A stretch of 64,000 bases of DNA from Asterella californica (GCA_036924285.1 JAYKYS010000007.1:13826001-13890000); one strand, 5' to 3'; counted from the first letter of the stretch, positions 46,458-59,404 are shown. The notes: a model not told the origin generated them from the sequence alone. Numbers and translations: made by a program.

Positions 46458-47245
46458 CTATTCTTCGTCACCAAGTGTGATCTCCATGAGATCCTCACTT
46501 GCTTGGCACTCTAATTCGGCTTCTGGTACCGTGGGTGGCTCTGCTGATACCTCAGATGCGACTGAGGTGGCATCCGTCTCAATGCTAATCGTGTGTGCTT
46601 CTCTCATGGGTTTGGAAGCCAGAAGATGTCTCGGGGAAGCCGAATCCACATGCGCTTCTTGACTCTTCTGCGTCACCTGCTCGACACTAGGAGGTGGGGT
46701 GATCTCATAGGGGTCAAAGGTAGTCATCTCCTCCACCCTGAACACATGAGAAGCCATCTCTTTTGCCTATCTTCCTGAAGACATCTTGTCTTCCGAGGCT
46801 TCCTCACTCTTCTTCTCGGCTTCCAACGCTGTCACCACCAAGTGGACAGTGAGGTCGAACTCCTCCTTGTCGAAGTCTTTCACAATGGTCTGTCTTGATG
46901 CACCAGAAGGCGTAAATGCAAGATGGAGAACCGAAGGAAGACCGTAGAGAGTCTTCAGACCCTTGACCTGTCGATCCAGGTAACAGAACATGCTCTTCTT
47001 GCAATCCACCAACATCTTCTTGGAAGCGTCATCCCATGTACAAGCTAGGGTCAAAAGCTTCCTTCCCGCAGTGAAGTTGAACTTCTTCTGAAGCGTTTCT
47101 CTCATCTGCGTCATAATCTCCTTCCCTCGAGCTTCTGCTTCCACTCGCTGCTTCTTCTCCTCTGCAGTCTTGGCTTCCACGGCTTCCCGCAGTGCACTCC
47201 AAGTCTTCTTCTCCTCTGTCAGATCAATTAACTTATCCCTGCGCC
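46458..47245 (-). pseudogene. Family X gag-like gene, copy 2 (C-terminal 40%)
   Basis: The minus frame starts KLIDLTEEKKTW at about 47245, exactly where copy 1 stops. It continues through the coiled coil, then LQKKFNFTAGRKLLTLACTWDD, FCYLDRQVKGLKTLYG and a helical block missing from copy 3. After a stop and frame change near 46770 it reads VFRVEEMTTFDPYEI and an acidic tail to a TAG at 46458. Together, copies 1 and 2 make up one complete protein split by an inversion. Confidence 0.65.
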
Positions 47246-47801
47246 ACTACTGGATATATGCTCATTACGGATGTTAAGTCAAAAGTCGATTATGCTAGTA
47301 GAGGAAGACTTCCCTACATGGACTATTTTATCCTGGAAAGATGGAATAGATCGTATACAACTTCTTGCACTTCGTATCAGATAGTTGGAACATAGAGAAG
47401 AAGATGTTATAGAGACACAACAAAAACTGAAAGAGGCTCATCTCAAGAATAAAGATAAGTTTGACAAGACCTACAGACTCCGATCAAAACTTATACACGC
47501 TGAAGATTGGATTTTGGTGTATAACAGTACTCTAGAGAACCAGCACTCTATAGCTCGAAAGTTTTCTAGGAGGTGGTTTGGTGCATATGTTTTCTCAGAC
47601 TTGCATAAAAATGCTACTTTTTCTTTGCAGGAGCTTGATGACACACCTTCAAGACTTCTTGTCATCAAAAAGCACATCAAGTTGTTCAGGAGAAAAAGAG
47701 AATTTGTTGAGCTAGCTAATTTTTTGGAGTCTGAACAGATCATGGGTACTGATCAAGACGTTGAAGAGAACAGTGGCAACTTAGAAAGTCTTGGGTTCTA
47801 G
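47246..47801 (+). pseudogene. Ty3 integrase C-terminal fragment
   Basis: The 47385-47801 frame reads LEHREEDVIETQQKLKEA, DKFDKTYRLRSK, HAEDWILVY, then KFSRRWFGAYVF and TFSLQELD. This is the usual end of a plant Ty3 integrase, with a GPF/Y-like module (WFGAYV). The preceding 140 bp holds a broken stretch of the end of the core. RT, RNase H and the DDE core are missing. It belongs to a different lineage from the element at 9304. Confidence 0.7.
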
Positions 47802-47910
47802 TGAAAGAGTTGACACATACCGGAGGATGTGCAGGTTTGGAGAGGATGAATTTCATGTTATGTGACGTCTCATACGATGAAACAGATCTCCAAAAGACAC
47901 TCGACTGATA

Positions 47911-48035
47911 TTTCTACAAGAAGCTACACCAGAGCTTATCAGGACAGGAGTTAAGCTAGGGCTGAGCTAGATAAGCTGCCCCTTAGCTTGAATAGAGTAT
48001 CACTCTGAAGAAGAGTGAAAGTACCAAAATGTGGA
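47911..48035 (+). repeat. LTR-like block shared with the window's right end
   Basis: The block containing GGAGTTAAGCTAGGGCTGAGC, TAAGCTGCCCCTTAGCTTGA and AATGTGGAGCTC is matched by 63870-64000. It follows the Ty3 integrase end by about 110 bp, as a 3' LTR would. Short inverted AGCTTA/TAAGCT words recur inside it. Confidence 0.6.
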
Positions 48036-48419
48036 GCTCGTTGAGGAGAGTGACCTCGTGCCTTCAATTGTGAGAAGTAGCATTCTATGCAATAGTTAGT
48101 GTAGTTTTTAAGTCATGAAAAGTGTGAAAGAGAGAAATCTGTCGATTTCGGCTCATGACTTGGATCTATAATCTGAAGGTACAAATGCGTATGTGTTAGT
48201 AAACTATTCATTCATTAAAAATTGGAGCTATATAAAGACGTTGATGTAAAAAAAGTTAGTAAACAATATAGAAGTAACTCCCTTTAGGTTTATGTATGAG
48301 TTTTAATTCTTTGTTTAACAAGAACAGAGACCATCCTCAGCGATAGAGGCACCCACCTAAGAAGAAGAGGTGTCAAGATCAAATCTTCCTGACCTGTGTT
48401 CCTTATTCCGGCATGTTGA
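48036..48419. other. AT-rich non-coding stretch, probable LTR remainder
   Basis: No coding signal. It continues from the LTR-like block and ends where the minus-strand gag relic stops. Confidence 0.4.
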
Positions 48420-49191
48420 GAGTCATCCTCTTCTCTTCTTCACCGATGGTGCGCGAAGGTGACTCTACTTCATCGTCTCTTTGTATTTTGTCTACTAGGC
48501 TTGGAGATCGTGCTTGAGCTTTCTTGTCAAGGACAGATGTTTGAAGAGTCAGTGCAAACGACTTCTCGTTTGTTGGTGCCTCCTCTCTGATCTCTCTGAC
48601 TATCGTGACTCTAGAGGCTACTATAGTTGTTGGAGGTTCTTCTCTCTCCTCTCTCGTTACTTCTGCGTGAGGTACTTTGGTTGGCGTTCCCTCTGGTGAG
48701 TTGCTACCTTCTCTGTAGGTCTCGTAGGAGGTATTTTTCCCTGTTTTGAATCATATTCTCTCAACAATTCATTCAAGCTCATCATACGACCAAGTTGCTG
48801 TTCAACCCAGTCCAGAAAAGTTTTTCTAGTAACTCTCTCGGAATCATCTTCAAGAAATTTCTCTCAAAGAGCTCGCTCAAAACTCATCCAGATACCCAGA
48901 TTTCTTCTATGCACATCTCTAACTTGGTCTCACAACTCAGGAATAAAAGCTAACTCAAAACTAGTTATCATCTCAACATCAGTAACTCTAACCAATTCCA
49001 TCTCTCCTCTGTATTCATGCAGATACCTAGAAATATCTCTATCTTCAAATCTTCCACATCTATTCACAATCACATGCAAAGCCTTTGTAGATTTTAACTC
49101 ACCCTCTGCGAAGATCGGATGTTGATGAACCAAGGTCACAAGCGTCTTCAGTATCTCCGCAGTATCCAGACCTGATGCTGCAGTTGCTGTA
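48420..49191 (-). pseudogene. Ty3-type gag relic
   Basis: One minus frame runs from the R2 border (49191) to about 48420. It reads LDTAEILKTLVTLVHQHPIF, FEDRDISRYLHEYRGEMELV, MITSFELAFIPEL, a stop, then DQVRDVHRRNLG, WMSFERAL, a stop, EKFLEDDSE, and KTFLDWVEQQLGRMMSLNELL. A Glu/Arg-rich tail follows. Two TGA stops sit where Arg (CGA) would fit. The helical pattern suits a capsid or gag protein. The frame runs into R2 without a stop, giving a chimeric start. Confidence 0.55.
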
Positions 49192-50700
49192 TGTAGTGTC
49201 GCAGGATTACTCCTTTTGCCCATTTAGTATACAAGATATCGTTCCCATAGAGGATTTGCACAAGTAACGCTGCTCTAAGTTCTAAGATCTGTTCAAACAC
49301 ACAAACACACGGGTTTTGTCTAGAAATCCCATCTTCTCACAAAACCACGCGTCTTCCAGACTCGCCAAAAGATGCTCTAGACCTAAACAAACTACTACTA
49401 ACTAAAATATCACACAACTATTTACAAAGAAGCTTGGGAAGACGCTTCCTGCTTCCAGGTCTCTTTTTCTGGTCTTCTCGATACCGTCTTCCCAAAGCAA
49501 TTCTTGGCTTCTGGGGGTTCAGCTCGACTTCTCACACCTCCAGAAGACTGCTCGTGCTTCGCAAAAGTCGACTAGCAACGGCTGTTACACGTTACTCTCC
49601 CACTCACATTCCAACGAGTTAGATTAATCACAGGGTGTATGCCCTCTGTAGCCTTCCCAGGCTTCTGCCTACGGAAATGGTCTTCATGCAGCACTACAAC
49701 GACATTCACCTTCACGGAAGCTCAATAGAAGTCTCGGAAGCTCACTAGAAGAAGATAAGAAGATGGGGAAGATGGGAGAAGATGGGAAAGAAGGGAAAAT
49801 CCAAACAAGAGAAAACAAGATGAAAAGGAGAAATTAAGATTCCGACTGGCTTCTAGTCCGGATCCTGACTAACAAGTCATCCCTGCTTGTAATAGTTTGG
49901 GGAGGAAGACAACAAACGTGTGTACAGTTGCACCGTCTTCCACTTGAGGATGTCGTCTTCTGCTGTGGGAAGAAGGTTTCTTTCTTCTTCTCTTGTTGAT
50001 CCGACTACCCTGTCTTCTGGGATCCCTTATCCATAAGACCGTCCGTACGTAGATCCTAAGTGCTCTACTGGACGAGCCAAGCTGCAATTCCACAACTGCC
50101 GTCAATCACCGCCACTCAAGAAGAACGCTTCTCATGCACAATCGAGAGTGAATCCAAGAAAACCCACCACCCAGAAGACATGGACAAAGCTTCTGCACTC
50201 AAATCAGCAATCCATTCACCGAGAAGAAGTCACATTGGCATTGGGAAGCTCACTCCCTCTACTTCTTGCGCCTACTCCTTGACACAACAATCTAGCCAAT
50301 AGGACTGTACGAGGATGCCGTTCCCTGTTCCTAAACTGTCCACTACCTCTATCTACATCTTCGAACCACTGCTGGTAACGAGCATGCAGACCCCTCCGGT
50401 ATAATCCTAGTCTATTCGTATGTCTCTAACATCGGATGTAGTATGTGTAGAACTAAATTTCCTACTCTTCGATCCTACTTATTCCTTCTACCACGAGAAA
50501 AACAGAGGAGTCGACCACTAGAGAGAGATGGGCGCTGTCAGCAGGCTGCCACCTCACATGTAAGCCGTTTCCCTTTCCCAGTTTAGCCCTCTACTTTGCT
50601 GTTCCTACGCTACCTATGCTGCCACATGGTATCCTAACTAATTTTACACTGAAAACTGCCACACTTAAGATAGCATGTTTGGTCCTACTAAGTTTGGAAA
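49192..50700 (-). repeat. Repeat R, copy 2
   Basis: Homologous to 44953-46440 throughout and lying, like it, directly 3' of a family X coding end. Divergence is moderate, with many substitutions and small gaps. Its TGTAGTGTCGCAGG end abuts the gag relic; the first nine or ten bases past the border (TACAGCAAC on the minus strand) resemble those after R1 (TATAGTAAC), so the true border may be slightly further left. Confidence 0.8.
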
Positions 50701-50719
50701 TGTCAACGTCGGTTACTAT

Positions 50720-52830
50720 CTACTCTGATTGCTCGGAGGCAATCTCTACCTGATCTGCTCCTACCGGAGCTCCTAACGCGGCTTCTGATAAGCTAGAAAG
50801 CCCTACGAACACCTCGGGTAACACTGAGATGGCTTCCTCCTCATCGTTCTTTGCTGGCCTTGCTGTCGCTGCTGCTTCTTCTTCCTCGGCTTCTGCTTCT
50901 GCTTCTGCTTCGGAAGACGGAAGCGTCTTCTGAGAAGCGGAGTCGAGTGGTGCTTCCTCGCTCTTCTGGAGCATTAGTTCGGTACTAGAGATCATGGCGA
51001 CCTCATAGGGGTCCGAGGAAGTCGCTTCCTCCACGCGGAATACTTGGGAAGACGGTTCTTCACCCCTTCTATCTGTCTATCCAAGTACCGGAACATACTC
51101 TCCTTGCACTCTACCAACATCGCCTTGGACTCATCGTCCCACTCTCTAGCCAAGGTAAGCAACTTCCTACCCGCGGTGAAGTTGAACTTCTTCCGAAGCG
51201 CTTCCACCGACTGTGCTAGCATCTCATGCGCACGAGCTTCCGTTGCTTCTCGCTGCATCTTCTCGGCTGCAACTCGCGCTCTTGCGGCTTCCCGCTGCGC
51301 CTTCCATCTTGTCTTCTCCTCTGCGAGAGTGGTGATCTTCCCCCCCACTCGGAGAACCTCTTGGTTGTGCTGCTGTAAACGCGCCTGCAACTCCTGGTTG
51401 CTCTTCTTCAGTTGGGTCAGCTCCTTGGCAGAAGCGGCTGCTTCCGCCTTGTACCTCACTGCGAGCTTCTCCGTGGTGCGGAGACTAGCTTCCAGCGCTT
51501 CTGCCTTCTTCTGGTCTTCTTCCTGACGCATCAAGGTGTGCAGACCAAATCCAGGCTGTAAAGGCTTCTCTTGAGCCTTCACTCTCTTCTCCCGCAACTC
51601 CATAGCTGACTGGATCTCTGAGTGGAAGAAGGCACTGAACTCTTCCAGTCTTCTTCTCGCGGAAGACAAGTTCATCTCCACAGTCCGATCGGAGGTGTCG
51701 ACCTTGTCTTCCAGAGGCAAGGATGCCTCTTCCACCATTATGGTCTTTAGCTTCTGCACACGGGAAGAAGCTACTCTTCTCATCTTCCGGGGTGGAAGAT
51801 CTCTTCCCATGGTAGAAGCGGTCCTCTTTACTACGCTTCCTCGCATCGCAGTAGGAGTATCCATCCATCCTTCGTCTTCTGGAGTCTTCGGAAGACTCCT
51901 TGGTGTGACAGAAGCGGTCTTCTCCTCCGGTCGGGTACTCAGCGGCTCTTCCTGCGAGTCAGACTCCGATCCTGAATGAATGAGGGAGGTGATCTTCCTA
52001 GGTACACTTCTAGGACCCATCTTCCTCGGAGGCGTGGCGTCTTCCGACCCACTGGAGTCATCTTCTCTCACCAGAAGCGTCTTCTGATGAGTGCCGGGCC
52101 TCAGCTGCGGCATCAGAGTGGGAGGGGAGTTACGGCTGCTGCTCGATCGTCTTCTTCCGAGGTCTCCTTCTTCGTCTCATGTTGCCTTGTTGGCTCATAC
52201 TTCACCAACTGATCTTTTGTGAGATCCCCCATGGCTACGTACAAGTAACAGAACAAAGGTGTCAAGTGTCCTCCTGCCGGGGTACCTAAGTACGCTAGCT
52301 CCGTCTGTACATATACGTGGAAGAACGATCCCCAGTTGACGTTCTCTCTGGCACACACTGCTTCCACGAACTCCACGTCCTGATCTCCAAGGTACCTCGT
52401 CTTCTGCGCTTTCCCCTTGGGAAAGAGATGCAGAAACAGCTTCGTCAGAAGTTGCTTCTCGGCTCCTGGTAAGACTCTACCTTCCATCCGTTCTTTCCTT
52501 GCATGTCCTCCATGAAGAGGCAAGTTGTGCTTCCAGGCACATGTCACTCACTCACGATCCTGGGTAAGATCTTCTTCTCGAGCCAATAACCTCGGTCCTC
52601 GGATTCTGGCATGTGGAAGGCCATGCGCCACCAATCTTCAGTCCAGGAAGATGGTCTTCCTCAAGCTACTCCCCTTCGCAAGTACACGGTTGCGAGGCGG
52701 TAATGCTGCCCAAACCTCCTCCAGAAGTCCCTGGTCGGCGAGGTTCCAATCCCACAGGAAGAAGTCGAGACCCAACTCCTTGAGGAAGGGTGTGGCCTCG
52801 GCCAACTCTGCTGCCGGTAACACCAACCAT
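50720..52830 (-). pseudogene. Family X gag-like gene, copy 3 (most complete)
   Basis: Minus strand, in order: the helical start KELGLDFFLWDWNLADQGLL (52826 on); LFLHLFPKGKAQKTRYLGDQ and VNWGSFFHVYVQTELAYLG (52547-52115); and a frame change at 52113 with a Ser/Asp/Arg-rich linker. Then come MNLSSARRRLEEFSAFFHSE and a long coiled coil (about 51510-51220). After that are LRKKFNFTAGRKLLTLAREWDD, a deletion of about 180 nt relative to copy 2, and an acidic Glu/Ala tail ending at 50720. It would bind itself through the coiled coil and probably RNA through the basic linker, as gag proteins do. Function is inferred only from the architecture. Confidence 0.6.
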
Positions 52831-52849
52831 ATCTAGACCGTTTGGACAG

Positions 52850-52998
52850 TGTGTGCGGTTTTAAGCAGTAGGGAGAAGTTTTTGCAAGTTCGGTCACCTG
52901 CGACAAAAAATTGACGATATCTCGACTATCGGCAGTCGGATCTGATAGTTCTTGAGGTCAACAGAGTAAGCAAGGAAGGCCTTATCAGCATCTGAAGA
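52850..52998 (+). repeat. Left member of a distant direct-repeat pair
   Basis: It resembles 59248-59404: both start TGTGTGCGG or TGTGTAGG, continue AG-AGGGAG-AG and GATCTGA-GTTCTTG, and end CATCTGAAGACCGTTTG. Similarity is roughly 60-70% by eye. They may be the LTR starts of an old element about 6.4 kb long; the right one is cut off by R3. Confidence 0.4.
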
Positions 52999-55900
52999 CC
53001 GTTTGACGAAAAGAGAAAGTTCTTAGATAGACTTTTTTCGATTCCTTCGCTACGGTTTTCGTCTTTTGGAGTTCGTTAGAGATCTAGTTGGCTATGTATA
53101 GCTTGTGGTAGCTAGCTTTAGCTAAAAGCTTGTACGTGGATGTTGTTTGGACTTGAGTTTCAATCGTGTGATGATGGTGCAGCTCTTTTTGTTAGCAAAG
53201 AGATGTTTCTCTTGCTTTGAGCTACGCTTCGATAATTTTGGGTCTAGGCTGAGATTCAAGGACTCGTTTTAGGAGGTCTTGAAGTAGATTACAGACCGAT
53301 GTGATCTGTTTCTCAATTTTGTGTTCTTAGGGAGAAAGAACCGGCAGTGTATATACTTTAGGAGTTGGTATATATTGTGACGCTTGTTTCCGTGCTTGTT
53401 TGTCTCTTTTGTGTCTCTGTTCAGCACGCTACATCTCCACAGCCAGGAACCTCGCGTGTTCCTGGACATCCTTCACGTAAAATCTTTAGCAGCACTTCTG
53501 CTCTTGCGATCCATCTCTTCTTTGTATAAGAATCTCAACCTCCGAGATCAATCACCCCAAGATCTCTCAGTGGAAGCACCAGATGTCGAGATGAGAGTTT
53601 CCTGAGAAAAGCAGAACCTTTTAGTTGTGATACGATCGTGAAGGCTGTGATACGTCTACCTAGGAAAGCGCTGGGCTTCTAGCTATGGTTGTTTACTCAA
53701 GAGATAGGCTTCAGGTTATAATCGTGACGCTATAAACACTCACACAGGTCTATTCGGTCCTCTTATATGTTAGAAAACAAAAATCAAGATTGACTAGTAG
53801 TAATAAGATCAGACGGTAAACTTTACCACTCAAGAATAGAAAATATATGATGGCTTAGACTTCAAAACTTCTCTTACATGTAAATGAGGCCCTACTGAAC
53901 ACACATACGAACTTTCACCTTGAGATCAAATCTGAGCACTGAGATGTGGGCAAAAACGTTATGACTAAAGAAATTATGACAATTTCTGTTACCCAGACAG
54001 CTACTTTGATCTAGAACAGAGAATTGGTTTGATAACTTTCGATGATTCTTACATGATTTGGAGTCTACAGCACGCTGAACATCCTTGTGAAATTTGACAT
54101 GCTGGTTGTACACAGTTCTCCAGATCTCTGTTCTAGATTGAGAGTTTTTCAGACCCCCTCGTCTTCAGCGGTCGTCTTGGATTACTCACTCACTCAAATG
54201 ACATGGAACTTTTTGGACAGTCGTAGCCCTGCTGACAGTGAAAGCAACCACGAAGGTTTGAAGCGATTATCTCAATGCTGCTGCAATTGGCACCAAAAAC
54301 TCCAAAATCATCAATTGTGTTGTAATTCTGGTCCAATCTGAACTTCAATTTGGCATAATTCCTTCTTTATTGCTCCAAATCGATCGAAACTTTCACAAAT
54401 AGTGATTGGCACGACGAGCTCTATCTACCTATGTTCTTAGATTTCTCAATGTCCCTACCAAAAGCTTGAACTCTCCTTAAGACCCCTGCTTCTAAGTTTA
54501 GAGTTTCATAAAAGATAAAAATAGACCAATGGGAGTTCATAGCTTCACTTCCCTGTCCTTTTGTGTCCCAATCCATGTGGTAATTTAATTTCACACATAA
54601 GTTATCACATCAAGTCTCTAACGTGTCAACGTAAACTTTAAACTACATGCGAAGACATGTAAAATGACACGTAACCTTGAAAGATAACTGAAACAAGCTA
54701 GAAAGCATGCATGGACGACATGTAAGTACAACCTATGAGCTTAAACTCTATCAACATGATAAACATGAGTTATGTACTTTGAAAATCATAGATAAGTATG
54801 AAGTCACTTGCACAAGCGTACGAATGCTTGAACAAGATAAATAACATACTATCAATCTACTAGGACTCAAAATATATAACATAATAGTGTTAACATCATA
54901 TGCAAAGGTGTCAAACATATGCATAAAGGACTAAAAACAATATTGAGCTAACTTTTAAGACTACTAAACTCAAGTGTTGGAGTAGAAGTGTAACATGCAG
55001 TCGCCAAGTAACGCGGCAACTGTGATCAGCGCGAAGAGACTAACTCCTGACAAAGAGGTGAATTATTTATTACGTGAAATGATTCACATCACTACAACGG
55101 ATGATTCGTAAAGATTTCTCGGTGGTCTGCATGGAGGAGTAAGAACTGAGAGAGTGGTGGTTATGGACGGAGGTCTAATATTGACACCCGATCTTCTTTT
55201 CCTGAATCTATTTCATATCAAGCTTCATTGCATCCACCGTGATCACTTTTGACAGTGGTTAGTTGCATATTTTGACAATGAATTCATGAGAAAAGTGATG
55301 AATTTACATCTTCCGAGAGATCTTTCTGATTTTGTTACATATGGAGAGACTTGAGATCTGACGGTGTACATCTTGTTGTGACGAAGAATGGATCTCTACT
55401 ATCCAGCGAACGTTCCTTTCAACGTCTAGATCGATATTCGGTGTCATTGCAGACCAAAGATCAATCATGAGGCATGGATCTTGAGAAACTTCAGAGAAGA
55501 GTATTTCAATCGAGTGGTAGCTTCACCATTCTCTTTTGTCGTATCTTTCATTGCAGATCGTTTTCAGGTTGTAATATTGACTTTGTATTAGTCTGCGACT
55601 CAATTGTTTCATTCTGGTTGAGCGCTTCCATGTAATTACGATCTGCAAAGAATCATGCGACATGTTTCAAGGATTTTTTGATTTCTTCTAGTCTTATTGG
55701 TGTCTAGTGTTTCCTTGGGTGTTGTAAGTCATTCTAATGTTAAAAGTTGAGTGAAGAAAAGACAAACCAAAAGCTCTATTTACTCTCATTGGTCTACTTT
55801 TGGACCAATGGTGTTCTAGCTGACCCTCGTAATATTTTCTGTGATTATGAGAAGCTTCGGAGGTCCATTTGCACGAGGAAGGATATGGTTGGAAAGCTCT

Positions 55901-58900
55901 CGAGCAGAGCTACAATCTGGGCTGAAGAATTGAGTGATTTCAGGGAGGATTGATGACGCTATGATCAATTGAGAGCAAGAGGATGTAATTTGTATTCACT
56001 TTGACGCTTCTGGTTGTGCCCAAAGACTTTTGAGGAGTCTTGAGGAGCTATCAATTGGGTTGAAGAGCTGTCAACGAGCTGGTCATTTTGAGATCAATTT
56101 CAACTGATTCTTGATCGACTTGGACTGTGAACCGGTCGATTGAAGTTGAGAATTGCAAACGTGATGAGACGGTACTGCGGACGGTGATAGTCATGAGAGA
56201 TTGGCAATTTCTTGAGTTCTGGATCGAATCTAACAGAGTAAAACTTTAAAAGGATTGAAAAATGCTTTATCAATAAGATATTTGGGAAGTTTCATCTTGA
56301 ATGATCAAATAGGTTGTTCAGGGTCTTGGATCAAATATACCTTGGTCTGTAAAGCTCTTAAGTTAGCACAGATAATAGTTTGATTCATATCTGAGAGTTG
56401 GTTTGAGATTCCGACCTGAAAATTATTTAAGATAAGAGTGAAAGGTCCAATAAAGCTTCTTGTGAAGTTTGATCATCATTGGTCGATCGATTTGAGAGAA
56501 CTGAGGTCTCAAAATTCGGAGAGGCTTTTGTTATTAGCAGATTCAGATTTTTGATCATATCTTTTGTCATCTTTTGGTTCATTTCGAGCAATTGGGGAGG
56601 AGTTTGTTGCTGAAACTATCATGCCTGCAGACAACTCGACATTGTGAAGGTGTGGGGCTAATTTTAGCTCTTTGTGGTGAAAGAGAACGGAGTCGCGATG
56701 AGTCATAAGATGTTGTTTGGGTTTTTAGAATTGTCAAGTACTGCCATCGTTGGTGCTATGTTGAGATCTGAGTAGTGCCTTGAAACATGCATGCTTTACC
56801 TTGCTGGAATGCTTAGTAGACCAAGGTGTACAACAAGTTGTATTGGGGACTCTATCAAGTTAGGTTGAGTGGTCCTAGAGCATCTTTCAGTTGTACTAGA
56901 TGAGTTGTGGCGTTCGGATTGATGGGTACCTAGCGTCACTAGAAAACTATTAAGTCATGCTTCCAGTAATATAGAGTTACTTGGAGTTGAATATTTCAAA
57001 TAGAGCACCAAAGAATCTATTTGTAACACAGTTTCTACAACTTATACGTACCTTTTGGATCATAGCAAGCTTTAACATTGAATCGAAGGAGTACAAGATC
57101 ACTTGTGCTAGAAGAGTACATAGAGGACATTTGGGTTGAAAGATCAATGTTTAGAGCCAACCTGTTCAAGCACATGCCTCTACACAATCATATACCCAAT
57201 GTATTCATAGACAGAAAAACACGTTATACGACACCGCTCTGAACACTACTTCGATGATATTTTTGTACGTGTAGGTGAGATTGCTCACGATTCTTGTTCG
57301 ACACAAGAAACTTTTGGCTACGCAATAGAGTGGTGCTCAAATAATCTGATTGATAAGGAACCTTGATGCGTCTGTGGTCTCGTCCTTCTCCAAATTGAAC
57401 ATCAAGACTGCTAGAAACAGTTCGTCGTTCCACTACCACGATCGCTCTACTATCTCTGCCAGCGTTTTGAACTGAAATATATATACCAAGGTGTTTGGTA
57501 CAATGGTCCATTTGTTGTTGCCTTATCGATTGATGATGATCGTTCTCTCCGTCATCTTGATCACCTCTAATAATTGCTATCATTCATCTAGGTTTTCAGG
57601 GAGGTTGTAATTTACCTCCACAAATTCTTATAACCTTACCGATTTCAAATTTCATATCTTCTCGACTACGAGGTTATTTAGTGAATACAAGGTTCCTTGG
57701 TGAAGTATACTCTTGGTGAGTTTATGATCCCCGTGTCTCCTACCACGACTTTCTTCTTCTTTGACACCATGCTTCTTTTAATCACGAAAATTCTCTCAAA
57801 CACCTCTTCGAACTCATGTGTTGACGAAAGAAAATGTTGGCCGTTGCTTCTTCTGCTTGTAATCGCCTCGCCTCTTTGCTTGCTTGATTGATATCTGCTC
57901 TCGATTAAGAGTGCCGTTGTGCTTTGGCAGACTTCAATCTGTTTTTTGGTGAGTTACATGCAACTCCATGCTCTCTCCTTGTGTCTCTTCGTCTGTGATG
58001 TGTGACTCTTTGTTGCACTGTTTGGAACGTTGTGCCTTGGTCAAGTGGTTTCTTTAGACAGCACGTCACTACTTTCCACCTGCTATGGAGATTAAATTTT
58101 TGTATTCGATGGCGTTTGTCCCTGGGGTGATTAACACGTGGTATCTCGTTCGTCATGTGGTTTTCTCTGAAACTCTCTCCCTGGTAGGAGTAGTTTCTTG
58201 GATTCCTCTCTTGTCGTGGACTGGCTCTTACTTGAAAATCATATTTTGAGATTCTATATTTTCCTCCAAAGACGTTCATGGAGAGGATTAACGACTTTTT
58301 GATCAATTTTGGATCTCGACTTTCATTGCACCAAATGATAGAGCTCGTTGTTAGGTTCTCAAAGACACTTCATTTGTTTCATTTGGGCGCGTAATGATGA
58401 CGGTATAAGTTTCGAGAGATGGGAAAATCAACTAAGCCTTAGCTTACTGATGCTGATTGGGTATTTGCAGTTCTTGGTGCTATACTAAAGATTCAAAGAG
58501 TGTTGCTTAGTCATTATTAGGGCAAAACTCACGTACTATGAATTGAAGTAAGGAGGAAGCTTAAGGAGTAGCTTGTATTTGCGACTTGTCGACAGACGGT
58601 TTGAGAGACTGGAGATCCAATGCAAACAAACAAGACGTTATTGGGTTCAGATATGTGCAAGCTATGCACTGGTTAAGACGGTTTGTGAAGAGATGGATCG
58701 TAGTGTGTGTTCCGGAGAAATTGGGACGCAGAGAAGAGGATTTGGAATGCTTTTGTGACCTACAAAAGATAGTTGGATTGTTTGGGTCGTTCCAGAGTCC
58801 GAACTTGCTGTCTTTGGATCCATCAAGATAAGAACATCTAGTTCTTCAGAAAATTGAGGACGATATGAAGTTTCATTGGACAATTTGGGGATTTTGGGTG

Positions 58901-59247
58901 AAATTGACCCATAGAGAAACACATACGTCAGTTTTTCGTTCGTCTACGACTTGAGGGTAGACTGTTCTTGGTGACCGGTGAGTCAAGCTCTTAGTTCTTG
59001 GTGTTGACACTATCAAGGAGTCTTCACTTATGCATACGACAAGACAATATGTGGATTAGATTGTTGGTTTGGGTGTGGTGAGTGAATTTGGGATGCATGG
59101 AGTTGATTTACGTCAATCTTTTGCTTCTTACGATCAAATTTCTTGCGTGGTTTTGCGAAGAGAAGTCCAAATGACTTGTTTTGAGTCTCGTTGGGATCAA
59201 GGTAAAAAGGGAAGACAAATCACAGATCAGGAAATTCATTTAGACGG
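52999..59247. other. Six kilobases without a recognisable gene
   Basis: I found no domain I can name. Plus-strand frames near 55190-55560 and 55747-55953 (with IFCDYEKLRRSICTRKDM), and minus-strand frames at 58306-57905 (Arg-rich, with scattered Cys/His) and 57583-57224, keep coding-like stretches with stops between them. They could be a decayed gag or ORF1 of an element bounded by the weak repeats at 52850 and 59248. The minus-strand Arg-rich frame is the best candidate for a nucleic-acid-binding protein, but that is guesswork. Confidence 0.35.
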
Positions 59248-59404
59248 TGTGTAGGAATTTAGACCGCAGGGAGGAGGTTTTAAGATTTTGATCATCTACA
59301 ACCGGAAATTGTTCATATCTTGGGTGTTGGGTGTCAGATCTGAAGGTTCTTGGAGCCAATAGAGTCGGAAAGGAAGACTTTATCGACATCTGAAGACCGT
59401 TTGG
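59248..59404 (+). repeat. Right member of the distant direct-repeat pair
   Basis: See the partner at 52850. It stops at AGACCGTTTGG, one base before repeat R3 begins, so R3 or its parent element truncates it. The word GACCGTTTGG also occurs just before the left member (about 52836-52845). Confidence 0.4.

Noticed and set aside
51044..51526. 160-codon plus-strand frame with many Ser and Cys
   Set aside because: Antisense to the family X coiled coil, whose minus-strand copy is supported by three other copies.
53384..53605. 73-codon plus-strand frame
   Set aside because: No domain and no coding continuity on either side; left as part of the unassigned stretch.
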